Shown here piece by piece: positions 27,012-37,101 of a DNA stretch of 64,000 nucleotides. The position numbers and the translations under genes are program-made. A model generated the notes under the pieces. That model was not told the DNA's origin. It searched no databases and saw only the letters and a program-made list of their open reading frames with translations. Position 1 is the stretch's first letter, and each line of letters begins with the position of its first letter. Source of the DNA: Alphaproteobacteria bacterium (lineage in GTDB: Bacteria > Pseudomonadota > Alphaproteobacteria > Sphingomonadales > Sphingomonadaceae); the NCBI GenBank assembly GCA_018823325.1, contig JAHJIJ010000027.1:186001-250000 (forward strand), written 5' to 3'.

Positions 27012-27593
27012 ATGTTTATCGAGACCGAGCCGACCCCCAATCCTGCCACGCTAAAGTTTCTGCCGGGGCGAACCGTGATGGCGTCCGGCACACGCGATTT
27101 TGCAAACGCGGACGAGGCAACCGCCTCCCCGCTCGCCGAAGCCCTGTTCGATCTGGGCGACGTCACCGGCGTGTTCTTCGGGCGCGATTTCATCTCCGTC
27201 ACGGCCGCGCCCGGCGTCGCATGGAGCGATCTGCGGACCGACGTCATCGCCATCCTGCTAGATCATTTCTCCGCCGACATGCCGCTATTCGCGCCCGGCA
27301 CCGCGCAGGACATCCATGTCCCCGCCGATGATGATGGCGCAGTCCCCGGCGATGATCCCGCCGATGCCGACGTCGTCGCGCAGATCCGCGAATTGATCGA
27401 CACGCGCGTCCGCCCCGCCGTCGCCAATGACGGCGGCGACATCGTCTATCGCGGCTTCGAGCGCGGCACTGTCTATCTGCGTATGCAGGGCGCCTGCGCC
27501 GGTTGCCCGTCCTCGACTGCGACGCTCAAGAACGGCATCGAGCAGTTGCTCAAGCATTATGTGCCGGAAGTGACAGAAGTGCGGGCCGTTTGA
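27012..27593 (+). CDS. Nfu-type Fe-S cluster carrier protein
   Basis: 193-residue Fe-S scaffold or carrier. It has an N-terminal Nfu_N domain beginning MFIETEPTPNPATLKFLPG and a C-terminal NifU domain with the cluster-binding CxxC in RMQGACAGCPSSTATLKNGIEQLL. Known members deliver 4Fe-4S clusters to targets such as MiaB or aconitase. MiaB itself is encoded four kilobases downstream. The ATG at 27012 is chosen because the Nfu_N domain starts there; the frame extends 22 codons further upstream without support. Confidence 0.93.
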   Translation: MFIETEPTPNPATLKFLPGRTVMASGTRDFANADEATASPLAEALFDLGDVTGVFFGRDFISVTAAPGVAWSDLRTDVIAILLDHFSADMPLFAPGTAQDIHVPADDDGAVPGDDPADADVVAQIRELIDTRVRPAVANDGGDIVYRGFERGTVYLRMQGACAGCPSSTATLKNGIEQLLKHYVPEVTEVRAV

Positions 27594-27630
27594 ACGCCGC
27601 TATGCACCGGTCTGCTCAACTCATCCTTCG

Positions 27631-28308
27631 GTGAGCCTCCACGTGGCGCAACGCACGCTGGTCATCGATTGTGCGACCCCGGCGCTGTCTGTGGCGCTCT
27701 TCGATGGTGCAGACCTGCTGGCGGCGACGCACCGGGAGCTGGGGCGCGGCCATGCCGAAGCACTGCTTCCAGCCATTGCGGCCCTGCCGGATGGCGGACG
27801 CGCCGACAGCATTCTCGTGGATATTGGCCCCGGCAGCTTCACCGGCGTGCGTGTCGGGCTTGCAGCGGCGCGGGCATTGGCCTTCGCCTGGAAGGTTCCA
27901 GTTGCCGGATTTGGCTGTCTCGATCTCGTGGCAGCAATCGCGCGCGACAGGCTAGCGCCCGCCGAGCCGTTCATCGTGACGATGGTTGGCGGCCATGGCG
28001 AGATTTTCTGGGCACGCCCCACCGCACCGGATGCAACAGACGGCGGCGCCCCGCTCACGATCCATTCCACCCCGATTGACGAACTGGCCGCCTCGCTCGA
28101 CGTCGCGTTGCTCGTCGGCTCCGGCGCCGAGATACTCGTTGCGGCTGGCGCACCTGCGCGGGCCGTGACTTTGCTGCCCGACGCCCGCGAGGTGCTACAC
28201 CTGCCTGTTTCCCGCCGCAGCCGTTCCCCCGCGCCCGAATATGGGCGCGGCGCCGATGCCAAGCCGATGGTCGATCGGGGCGTTCGCAGGCCTGTTCCGG
28301 TGCGCTGA
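27631..28308 (+). CDS. tsaB: tRNA threonylcarbamoyladenosine biosynthesis protein TsaB
   Basis: ASKHA-fold partner of TsaD in making the t6A37 modification of ANN-decoding tRNAs, 225 residues. Landmarks: TLVIDCATPALSVALFDG, HRELGRGHAEALLPAIA and DIGPGSFTGVRVGLAAARALAFAW. It starts with GTG; a second in-frame GTG at 27643 (before AQRTLVIDC) is an equally good start. It lies 37 bp after nfu, and its stop overlaps the ATG of rimI by one base (TGATG), so the two are translationally coupled, a classic tsaB-rimI pair. Confidence 0.93.
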   Translation: MSLHVAQRTLVIDCATPALSVALFDGADLLAATHRELGRGHAEALLPAIAALPDGGRADSILVDIGPGSFTGVRVGLAAARALAFAWKVPVAGFGCLDLVAAIARDRLAPAEPFIVTMVGGHGEIFWARPTAPDATDGGAPLTIHSTPIDELAASLDVALLVGSGAEILVAAGAPARAVTLLPDAREVLHLPVSRRSRSPAPEYGRGADAKPMVDRGVRRPVPVR

Positions 28309-28796
28309 TGCAGGACAAGGAGGCGCTCCGCATCACCGTCAGTCTCGATCCGTCCATGGACGAGATCACGGCCGCGATGGAGGTGATGTCTGCCGCCTTT
28401 CCTCCTGAATTTGGGGAAGCGTGGTCCTTGGCTCAACTAACGGGCATGATGCAATTGCCCGGCTCGATTTTGGTGATCGGCTATACAGATGCCGGGCCTG
28501 TCGGTTTTGGTCTGCTACGCAGCATTGCGGGGGAAGCCGAATTACTTTTGCTCGCCGTCCATCCAGATCATCGCGGCAGAAATCATGGCCGCCGTTTACT
28601 TGATCGATGTATGACGGAGGCCGAAGGGAGCGGTGCCGAGGCACTTTTCCTCGAAGTGAGGTCAGGAAATCCCGCCATTCGTCTGTATGGGAAGGCCGGA
28701 TTTCATCAATATAACGTTCGACCTAACTACTATTCCGGTTCGAACGGCGATCGGTTCGATGCGCTGAGCTTGAAAGTCATTTTGGGACAGCACTGA
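28308..28796 (+). CDS. rimI: Ribosomal protein bS/uS18 alanine N-acetyltransferase RimI-like
   Basis: GNAT acetyltransferase of 162 residues. Acetyl-CoA-binding motif A is LLLAVHPDHRGRNHGRRLLDRCM and motif B is ALFLEVRSGNPAIRLYGKAGF. Known RimI acetylates the N-terminal alanine of ribosomal protein S18. The overlap with tsaB (TGATG) and the context support this assignment over a generic GNAT. A well-defined promoter region for mucR follows immediately. Confidence 0.88.
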   Translation: MQDKEALRITVSLDPSMDEITAAMEVMSAAFPPEFGEAWSLAQLTGMMQLPGSILVIGYTDAGPVGFGLLRSIAGEAELLLLAVHPDHRGRNHGRRLLDRCMTEAEGSGAEALFLEVRSGNPAIRLYGKAGFHQYNVRPNYYSGSNGDRFDALSLKVILGQH

Positions 28797-28816
28797 ACCT
28801 CTTGACGAAACTGGCC

Positions 28817-28845
28817 TTGCCCTTTGTTACGTATCGTCTTAATAT
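28817..28845 (+). promoter_or_regulatory. Sigma-70 promoter of mucR
   Basis: TTGCCC (28817-28822), 17 bp, then TAATAT (28840-28845), about 65 bp before the mucR start. The whole 28797-28909 stretch is unusually rich in A+T with repeated T-A steps, the kind of sequence MucR-type proteins bind, so autoregulation is likely by analogy. Confidence 0.55.
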
Positions 28846-28909
28846 TATATCCCTCAATATATTAAGAATTGCGATTCTCGGGCTCGCAAGATCACAGCAG
28901 GAATTTCAT

Positions 28910-29329
28910 ATGTCGGATACTAACCCGCAAGACGAAGTGCTCATTACCCTCACGTCTGATATCGTTGCAGCGCATGTTTCTAATAACAGCGTGGCCGTGT
29001 CCGATCTGCCGACGCTTATCCAGAATGTTTATGGCGCGCTCGCCGGCCTTCAGCAGGAAGTCGCGCCGCCGCAGCCCAAGCAGGAACCGGCGGTATCTAT
29101 CCGTGCATCGATCAAGCCCGATTACATCGTGTGCCTTGAAGACGGGAAGAAGCTGAAGATGCTGAAGCGTCACCTCATGACGCATTATCAGATGACCCCC
29201 GACGACTATCGCGCCAAATGGGGACTTCCCGCCGACTATCCGATGGTCGCCCCCAATTATGCCGAGCAGCGCCGTACCCTTGCCAAAAAGATCGGCCTTG
29301 GCACCTCGCGCAAGCGCACGCGCAAATAA
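28910..29329 (+). CDS. MucR/Ros-family zinc-finger transcriptional regulator
   Basis: H-NS-like global regulator of alphaproteobacteria, 139 residues. The C-terminal finger reads CLEDGKKLKMLKRHLMTHY, i.e. Cys-x2-Asp-x9-His-x3-His, followed by MTPDDYRAKWGLPADYPMVAPNYAEQR and a basic tail KKIGLGTSRKRTRK. Asp in place of the second Cys is usual for MucR rather than Ros. The ATG at 28910 matches the family N-terminus; the 36-codon upstream extension has no features. Related proteins control exopolysaccharide, motility and the cell cycle; this one has its own promoter and a terminator. Confidence 0.94.
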   Translation: MSDTNPQDEVLITLTSDIVAAHVSNNSVAVSDLPTLIQNVYGALAGLQQEVAPPQPKQEPAVSIRASIKPDYIVCLEDGKKLKMLKRHLMTHYQMTPDDYRAKWGLPADYPMVAPNYAEQRRTLAKKIGLGTSRKRTRK

Positions 29330-29360
29330 CAGCGCGCCTCGGGCGCTCAGTAGTGAAGGG

Positions 29361-29395
29361 AATGCCGCCTTTTGCATAAGGGCGGCATTTTTCTT
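29361..29395 (+). terminator. Intrinsic terminator of mucR
   Basis: AATGCCGCC (29361-29369) pairs with GGCGGCATT (29381-29389) across an 11-base loop and is followed directly by a T-rich run ending TTCTT. This is the best rho-independent terminator in the window, and it isolates mucR from fur. Confidence 0.88.
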
Positions 29396-29462
29396 GCCTG
29401 AAAAGCTCCAGGAATCTGAATTTGCAGGTTCCAGAACGCACAAATTGGGCTACACACACCTC

Positions 29463-29894
29463 ATGTCCCGGACGATCGATATTGAAGCGCTGTGCGCCGA
29501 GCGCGGCTTGCGTATCACCGAGCAGCGGCGCGTCATTGCCCGCGTGCTTTCCGAAAGCGAAGATCATCCCGATGTGGAGAAGCTGCACGAGCGCGCCTCG
29601 GCGATCGACAGCAACATCTCCATCGCCACGGTCTACCGCACGGTGCGCCTGTTCGAAGAGGCCGGCATCCTCGAGCGCCACGATTTCGGCGATGGCCGCG
29701 CCCGCTATGAGCCAGCGCCGGAGGCGCATCACGATCATCTGATCGATGTGGAATCGGGCAAGGTTGTCGAGTTCGTCGACCCGGAGCTTGAGCAGCTCCA
29801 GCGCCAGATTGCCGAGAAGCTGGGCTACCGCCTAGTCGATCACCGTATGGAATTGTACGGCGTCTCGCTCGATCGTGAGCGTAGCAAGGACTGA
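29463..29894 (+). CDS. fur: Fur-family transcriptional regulator
   Basis: 143-residue metal-responsive repressor. N-terminal winged helix with LRITEQRRVIARVL and SISIATVYRTVRLFEEAGILERHDF; the metal-binding HHDHLID with His-x-Asp-His, and downstream acidic FVDPELEQLQ. There is no CxxC structural zinc site, as in alphaproteobacterial Fur/Mur. It could sense iron or manganese; the sequence does not decide. The PlsC gene starts on the next base after the stop (29895), so the two are cotranscribed. The start ATG is preceded by a CACCTC ribosome-site-poor stretch. Confidence 0.9.
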   Translation: MSRTIDIEALCAERGLRITEQRRVIARVLSESEDHPDVEKLHERASAIDSNISIATVYRTVRLFEEAGILERHDFGDGRARYEPAPEAHHDHLIDVESGKVVEFVDPELEQLQRQIAEKLGYRLVDHRMELYGVSLDRERSKD

Positions 29895-30620
29895 ATGATC
29901 TACCTGCGCGCGCTTGCCCGGCTGGCGCGCCTGCTGGGCGTTCTCCTCAGCTGCCTTATCCCTCACCTCATCGCGCGCCGTCGCGGCCCATCTCCCTGGC
30001 CACGTCGCTTCCTCGCACGCGCCGCGCGCGCCACGGGGTTCGACGTCCGGATAGAAGGTACGCCGCTGCTGCACGATGTGTTCTTCATCGGTAATCATCT
30101 GAGCTGGATCGACATTCTGGCACTGGGTGGCGCCACCGGCACGGCCTTCATCTCCAAGGATGATGTCGCCCGCGCGCCGATCGTCGGCTGGCTGGCCGCC
30201 CAGAACAACACCGTGTTCATCGCACGGGACCGACGCGGCGCCGTTTCCGGCCAGATCGAGATGGTTCGTGCTGCCCTGGCCGCGCACCAACCGATTGCGC
30301 TCTTCCCGGAGGGCACCACGGGAGACGGCAAGACCTTGCTGCCCTTCAAGGCTGCGCTCTTCTCGGTGCTGCTCCCCCCGCCCCGCTCGATCCTCATCCA
30401 GCCGGTGGTGATCGATTACGGCCCCGCCACGGCCCTCGTTGCCTGGACGGATGGGGAGAGCGGGGTTGCCAATGCCCTGCGCATTCTCGGCGCACCGGGC
30501 CGGCGCGTGCTGACCCTCCACTTCCTCACGCCCTTCGACCCCGGCGACCATCCGGATCGCAAGACGCTGGCTGCAGAGACGCGCGCACGGATCGCAACGG
30601 CAATGGGGCAGCAAGGTTGA
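29895..30620 (+). CDS. 1-acyl-sn-glycerol-3-phosphate acyltransferase (PlsC family)
   Basis: Membrane-associated acyltransferase, 241 residues. One N-terminal membrane segment (about residues 8-28), acceptor motif NHLSWID (Hx4D) near residue 74 and FPEGTTGDG near 138 carrying the phosphate-binding EGT. It probably converts lysophosphatidate to phosphatidate, though lyso-ornithine lipid acyltransferases look alike. It is fused to fur in transcription and shares a direction with miaB, which begins about 90 bp downstream. Confidence 0.88.
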   Translation: MIYLRALARLARLLGVLLSCLIPHLIARRRGPSPWPRRFLARAARATGFDVRIEGTPLLHDVFFIGNHLSWIDILALGGATGTAFISKDDVARAPIVGWLAAQNNTVFIARDRRGAVSGQIEMVRAALAAHQPIALFPEGTTGDGKTLLPFKAALFSVLLPPPRSILIQPVVIDYGPATALVAWTDGESGVANALRILGAPGRRVLTLHFLTPFDPGDHPDRKTLAAETRARIATAMGQQG

Positions 30621-30708
30621 CCGGCGCTGCCGTCCCATGCCGACACCGCCGCTAAACGGCCTCACCCCTCCCCTTCCCCCTTCGCGCCTTGGCCTGTATA
30701 GGCCCGGC

Positions 30709-32046
30709 ATGACCCAATCCCCGCCCAAGACCTACCACGTCAAATCCTTCGGCTGTCAGATGAACGTCTATGATGGCGAGCGTATGAGCGAGCTGTTGAC
30801 CGCGCGTGGCATGACTCCCGCCAGCGAGGGCGCCGAGGCGGATCTGGTTGTCCTCAATACCTGCCACATCCGCGAGAAGGCCGTCGATAAGGTCTATTCG
30901 GACATTGGCCGCCTCAAGCGTGAGGATGGCTCACGCCCGATGATCGCCGTTGCCGGTTGCGTGGCACAGGCAGAAGGCTCGGAAATCACCCGGCGCACCA
31001 AGGCTGTCGATATCGTCGTCGGCCCGCAGGCCTATCACCGCCTGCCGGGCCTCATCGACGATGTCGTCGCGGGCCGCGAGGCCGTGGATACGGATATGCC
31101 GGCCCACTCCAAGTTCGAGCTACTGCCGGGCCGCACCCGCCGTTCCGGCCCCTCAGCCTTCCTCACCGTGCAGGAAGGCTGCGACAAGTTCTGCACCTAT
31201 TGCGTTGTGCCTTATACGCGCGGCGCCGAGGTCAGCCGCCCCTGGAGCGCCATCCTCGATGAAGCACGCGCACTCATCGATGCCGGCGCGCGCGAGATCA
31301 CCCTCCTTGGCCAGAATGTGAACGCTTGGACTGGCGAGGACGAGGCCGGCCGCATGCAGGGCCTTGATGCCCTCATCCGCGCGCTTGACCGGCTGCCGGG
31401 CCTTGCCCGCATCCGCTACACGACCAGCCACCCCAATGACATGACTCAGGAGCTGATCGAGGCCCATGCCGAAGTCCCCAAGCTCATGCCGTTCCTGCAC
31501 CTTCCGGTTCAGGCGGGGTCGGACCGCATCCTCAAGGCCATGAACCGCAGCCATAGCCGCGAGTCCTATCTGCGCATCCTTGAGCGCGTCCGCGCGGCCC
31601 GGTCGGATATCGCCCTCTCTGGCGACTTCATCGTCGGCTTCCCCGGTGAGACCGACGCCGAGTTTGAGGAAACGCTGAGCATCGTGCGTGAAGCCCGCTA
31701 CGCGCAATGCTTCAGCTTCAAATACAGCCCACGCCCCGGCACCCCCGCTGCAGACATGGCCGATCAGATCGCGGCAGACGTCATGGATGAGCGCCTCCAG
31801 CGCCTGCAGGCCGCACTGAACACCCATCAACACGCCTTCAACCAGGCAACCGTCGGCAAGCGCACAACCATCCTGCTGGAGCGCAAGGGCCGCCATCCTG
31901 GCCAGCTGATCGGCAAGACGCCTTGGCTCCAGTCGGTCCATATCGATGCCGCCAGCGCAGCCATTGGCGACCTAATCGAGGTCGATATCCTCTCTGCAGG
32001 ACCCAACAGCCTCGCGGGCCTGATCGCCAGCCGGCAGGCCGCCTGA
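30709..32046 (+). CDS. miaB: tRNA-2-methylthio-N6-dimethylallyladenosine synthase MiaB
   Basis: Radical-SAM methylthiotransferase acting on i6A37 of tRNA, 445 residues. The N-terminal domain carries its own three cluster cysteines (SFGCQMN, NTCHIRE, AGCVAQ); the radical-SAM Cx3Cx2C is QEGCDKFCTYCVVPYTRG; the C-terminal TRAM domain includes GKRTTILLERKGRHPGQLIGKTPWLQ. The ATG at 30709 is preceded by the conserved distance; the frame extends 24 codons more without motifs. It needs Fe-S clusters, consistent with nfu nearby. Confidence 0.95.
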   Translation: MTQSPPKTYHVKSFGCQMNVYDGERMSELLTARGMTPASEGAEADLVVLNTCHIREKAVDKVYSDIGRLKREDGSRPMIAVAGCVAQAEGSEITRRTKAVDIVVGPQAYHRLPGLIDDVVAGREAVDTDMPAHSKFELLPGRTRRSGPSAFLTVQEGCDKFCTYCVVPYTRGAEVSRPWSAILDEARALIDAGAREITLLGQNVNAWTGEDEAGRMQGLDALIRALDRLPGLARIRYTTSHPNDMTQELIEAHAEVPKLMPFLHLPVQAGSDRILKAMNRSHSRESYLRILERVRAARSDIALSGDFIVGFPGETDAEFEETLSIVREARYAQCFSFKYSPRPGTPAADMADQIAADVMDERLQRLQAALNTHQHAFNQATVGKRTTILLERKGRHPGQLIGKTPWLQSVHIDAASAAIGDLIEVDILSAGPNSLAGLIASRQAA

Positions 32047-32163
32047 ACGACGAAATTCGGTTCGTCGACCGCACCGGATCGCCAATTCCATCTTACCTGC
32101 CGCCAACCGGCATCGGCCGGTCGGGAAGCATCATTGCGTCCGACTCTACCTTCGGGGCTCTCA

Positions 32164-32177
32164 TGTAAGCGCTTGCA
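32164..32177. promoter_or_regulatory. LacI-type operator before the amidohydrolase gene
   Basis: TGTAAGCGCTTGCA is a near-perfect 14-bp palindrome centred on AGCGCT, matching the general LacI-family operator form with a central CG. It ends about 52 bp before the amidohydrolase start. No LacI-family gene lies in the window, so the regulator would be encoded elsewhere. Confidence 0.5.
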
Positions 32178-32229
32178 ATCATTCCGGACACTGCGCTAGC
32201 GCTGCTCGAAATCGAATGAGGAGAGCGTG

Positions 32230-33426
32230 ATGATGAAATGGCTGCTTGCGTTCGCGGTGACGGCCATCGCCACCCCGGCATTGCCACAGCCCAAGGGCGA
32301 CACCGTCATCCTGCGCGCATCCCACATTCTCGATGGCACGGGCGGCGTTCTCAAGGATCGCGACCTGCACATCCGGGACGGCCGGATCGTCGAGATCACT
32401 CCGCCCGGCGCACATTTCGATCATGACCTGCGCGGCATGACGCTCATGCCGGGATGGATCGACACCCACGCACATATCTCAGCGCGCTTCGATCAGGCCG
32501 GCAAGGATGTCTTCCCCAACAGTCTGGGAGAGGAAACCCGGGAAGAAGCCGCGCTTTCCGTGGCAGCCAACGGATGGGCAACGCTACGCGCCGGCTTTAC
32601 GACAATCCAGAGTCCCGGTGACAGGCTGGATGCGCCGCTGCGCGCCGCAGCCGCAAAAGGCCCCTTCCCTTCTCCCCGAATTCTCACGTCACTCGACCTC
32701 ATTCAGGCGAAGGATACGCCTGATCCTGCCGCCGTGCGGGCCAAGGTCCGGCAGATGAAGGCGGATGGCGCCGATCTGGTCAAGCTGTTCGCGGATGGTC
32801 ATGGCGAACTCAGCCAAGCCGCACTCGACGCTGGCTGCGATGAAGCGCGGCGCCTGGGCCTGCGCACCATCGTCCACTCCCATTCTCTTGCTGCAACACG
32901 GCGCGTGATCGCAGCGGGCTGCACGACGCTGGAACATGGCAATGAGCTCGATGCCGATGCGCTGAACGCCATGAAATCAGCGGGCATGTACTACGACCCA
33001 AATCTCGACATTCCCGTTCATTATGCCCGCCGCAAGGCCGCGCTGCCGGAAGCGGCGACCTATCGCTCCGGCGACATTGCGCAAATGCCCGAGGCCTATC
33101 GCACTTATGTCGCGACCTTCCGCCAGGCGCTCGCTTCGGGTGTGCAAATCGTGTTCGGCAGCGATGCCGTCGCCGGGACGCATGGGCAGAATGCCGACGA
33201 ATTTGTCTGGCGCGTCATCGATGGCGGCCAGCCGCCGATGGATGCCATCGTCAGTGCCACTTCGCTCGCCGCGAAATCCCTGGGGCTGGCAGACGAGATC
33301 GGTACGATCGCGCCCGGCATGCGCGCGGATCTCGTTGCCGTCGCGGGCGATCCCCTACGCGACATCCGCGTCGTCAAGCAGGTTCGGTTCGTGATGAAGG
33401 GCGGCGCCGTCTTCAGAAAAGACTGA
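32230..33426 (+). CDS. Secreted amidohydrolase (metal-dependent, imidazolonepropionase-related)
   Basis: 398-residue hydrolase of the amidohydrolase superfamily with a signal peptide (MMKWLLAFAVTAIATPALPQ). The metal ligands begin at WIDTHAHIS (HxH), continue with His in TIVHSHSLAATR and LEHGNELD, and the metal Asp is in VFGSDAVAGTHG. The C-terminal beta domain is GMRADLVAVAGDP. Substrates of this group include N-acyl amino acids and Xaa-Pro dipeptides; none can be named here. GAGGAG lies before the ATG at 32230; the GTG at 32227 is an alternative. A LacI-type operator lies upstream. Confidence 0.82.
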   Translation: MMKWLLAFAVTAIATPALPQPKGDTVILRASHILDGTGGVLKDRDLHIRDGRIVEITPPGAHFDHDLRGMTLMPGWIDTHAHISARFDQAGKDVFPNSLGEETREEAALSVAANGWATLRAGFTTIQSPGDRLDAPLRAAAAKGPFPSPRILTSLDLIQAKDTPDPAAVRAKVRQMKADGADLVKLFADGHGELSQAALDAGCDEARRLGLRTIVHSHSLAATRRVIAAGCTTLEHGNELDADALNAMKSAGMYYDPNLDIPVHYARRKAALPEAATYRSGDIAQMPEAYRTYVATFRQALASGVQIVFGSDAVAGTHGQNADEFVWRVIDGGQPPMDAIVSATSLAAKSLGLADEIGTIAPGMRADLVAVAGDPLRDIRVVKQVRFVMKGGAVFRKD

Positions 33427-33580
33427 TGACCGGCCTGCCAACTACGCCCCTCCAACCGGCTCATTTCAGGACAGCCGTATATTGGTAAAGAAACGTTAAC
33501 CATTTCGACGCTGGCAGGTCGCCATGCTGTAACGCCGCACTGCAACAGGCCCCAAGTCATTCACATTCAAGGGGTCTTCC

Positions 33581-35469
<1,889 letters not shown>

Positions 35470-35536
35470 GCGTCCCCACGCTTATCAATATGCGCTCACC
35501 CGGCTAGAAAAAGCGGGCAATCAGGGATGACGCGAC

Positions 35537-35929
35537 ATGACCATGCAAGATGATGACGACCGACGGGCCGCCAACAAGCAACTCGTCCTCGCCATGTGGC
35601 ACGACGTGATCGACGGACGAAATATCGAGGCCGCAGCCAAGTATATCGCGCCCGACTACATCCAGCACAGCCCCGGAGTCGGTCAGGGTCTGGCTGCGCT
35701 CATTGCTTTTCTGCGAACCGAGTTTCCGGATGCTCAGCCGCTTGAACCGGGCACATATCCCCTAACGCAATTCGAGTTCGTCATCGCCGAGGGCGATCTG
35801 GTCCAGCTCATGTTCCGCCGGACTCTGCCAGCCGGCAAAGATCCCACGGCGGTCGATGTCTGGTGGTACGACACTTATCGCGTGCGCGACGGCAAGATTG
35901 TGGAACATTGGGACTCGGCTCACGCTTAG
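35537..35929 (+). CDS. SnoaL-like / NTF2-fold protein
   Basis: 130-residue protein with the cone-shaped SnoaL fold. Motifs NKQLVLAMWHDVIDGRNIEAAAKYIAPDYIQHSPGVGQGL and VDVWWYDTYRVRDGKIVEHWDSAH are typical of the polyketide-cyclase-like group. The conserved His in IQHSP and acidic residues of the EHWD end line a pocket. Members range from cyclases and isomerases to proteins of unknown role, so no reaction can be claimed. It stands alone, between the MreB paralogue and phoH, on the same strand as both. Confidence 0.82.
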   Translation: MTMQDDDDRRAANKQLVLAMWHDVIDGRNIEAAAKYIAPDYIQHSPGVGQGLAALIAFLRTEFPDAQPLEPGTYPLTQFEFVIAEGDLVQLMFRRTLPAGKDPTAVDVWWYDTYRVRDGKIVEHWDSAHA

Positions 35930-36093
35930 GGGCATCCCTGCCGGCGCGAGCGCACGCCGCTCCCAATGTGCGTCGCAACGGCATCTTTTCGCGGTCGGCA
36001 GAGACTTCCCGCTTGTCGCTGCCCCTGCCCTTCTGGCATGAAGATTCCCGATGACAAACTATCTCATCGCGCCCCGCGCCCTGAGTCGACCTC

Positions 36094-37101
36094 TTGGTCG
36101 CCCACTTGCCTAAGCGCCCTGTGCCTGCCCAGGCCGGAGATCGGGCCCGCCTCGAACTGGTCTTCGACAAGCCTTATCTGCTTGGCGCGGTTTTCGGGGA
36201 ATATGATCAGAATCTGGTCGCTATCGAAAATCGACTGGGCGTTTACATCGCCGCGCGGGGTAACAAGCTCCAGATCGAGGGCGATGCCGAATCCGCCGCG
36301 CGCGCGCGCGACGTGCTGCAGGGCCTCTACAATCGGCTCGCCGCCGGTCAGACGATCGACAGCGGCGCTGTGGAAGCGGTGATCGCCATGTCCGCCGAAC
36401 CGACGCTCGACGGGATTATCCGCCACGATGTGTCGGAACCCCCCAAGGTGATGATCCGCACCCGCAAGAAGACGATCGTCCCGCGCTCGGCCAATCAGGG
36501 CCTCTATATGGAGGCGCTCGCCCGCAACGAGCTGATCTTCGCCCTCGGCCCGGCTGGCACCGGCAAGACCTATCTGGCCGTCGCGCAGGCGGTGAGCCAG
36601 CTCATCACCGGATCTGTGGATCGCCTCATTCTCTCTCGCCCAGCCGTCGAGGCCGGCGAGCGCCTCGGCTTCCTGCCCGGCGACATGAAGGAGAAGGTGG
36701 ACCCTTATCTCCGCCCGCTTTACGACGCGCTGTACGACACGCTGCCGGCCGAGCAGGTCGAGCGGCGCATTGCCTCAGGCGAGATCGAGATTGCGCCACT
36801 GGCCTTCATGCGCGGGCGCACGCTCGCCAATGCCTTCATCATCCTCGATGAAGCGCAAAATACCACAATTGCGCAGATGAAGATGTTCCTCACCCGCTTC
36901 GGCGAGGGCAGCCGCATGGTGATCTGTGGCGACCCCAAGCAGGTCGACCTGCCGCAGCCCGGCGCTTCCGGTCTGGCGGACGCTGTGGAGCGCCTGGAAG
37001 GCATCGAAGGCATCGCCGTCTCGCGCTTCACCACGGCAGACGTCGTCCGTCACCCCATCGTGGGGCGCATCGTCGCAGCCTATGAGGGGCCGAATGCTTG
37101 A
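36094..37101 (+). CDS. PhoH-family ATPase
   Basis: 335-residue ATPase linked to RNA metabolism. An N-terminal KH-like segment (about residues 20-95) is followed by Walker A GPAGTGKTYLAVAQA (about residue 152) and Walker B FIILDEAQNTT (about 250). The frame has a stop at 36082 and no ATG before the domain; TTG at 36094 or 36106 or GTG at 36121 are the only starts, and none has a clear ribosome site. It overlaps ybeY by 8 bp, the standard phoH-ybeY-corC arrangement, which ties it to ribosome and RNA turnover. Confidence 0.9.
   Translation: MVAHLPKRPVPAQAGDRARLELVFDKPYLLGAVFGEYDQNLVAIENRLGVYIAARGNKLQIEGDAESAARARDVLQGLYNRLAAGQTIDSGAVEAVIAMSAEPTLDGIIRHDVSEPPKVMIRTRKKTIVPRSANQGLYMEALARNELIFALGPAGTGKTYLAVAQAVSQLITGSVDRLILSRPAVEAGERLGFLPGDMKEKVDPYLRPLYDALYDTLPAEQVERRIASGEIEIAPLAFMRGRTLANAFIILDEAQNTTIAQMKMFLTRFGEGSRMVICGDPKQVDLPQPGASGLADAVERLEGIEGIAVSRFTTADVVRHPIVGRIVAAYEGPNA

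Noticed and set aside
32048..32067. Hairpin CGACGAA/TTCGTCG after miaB as a terminator
   Set aside because: Only 7 bp with no U-run; too weak to list as a terminator.
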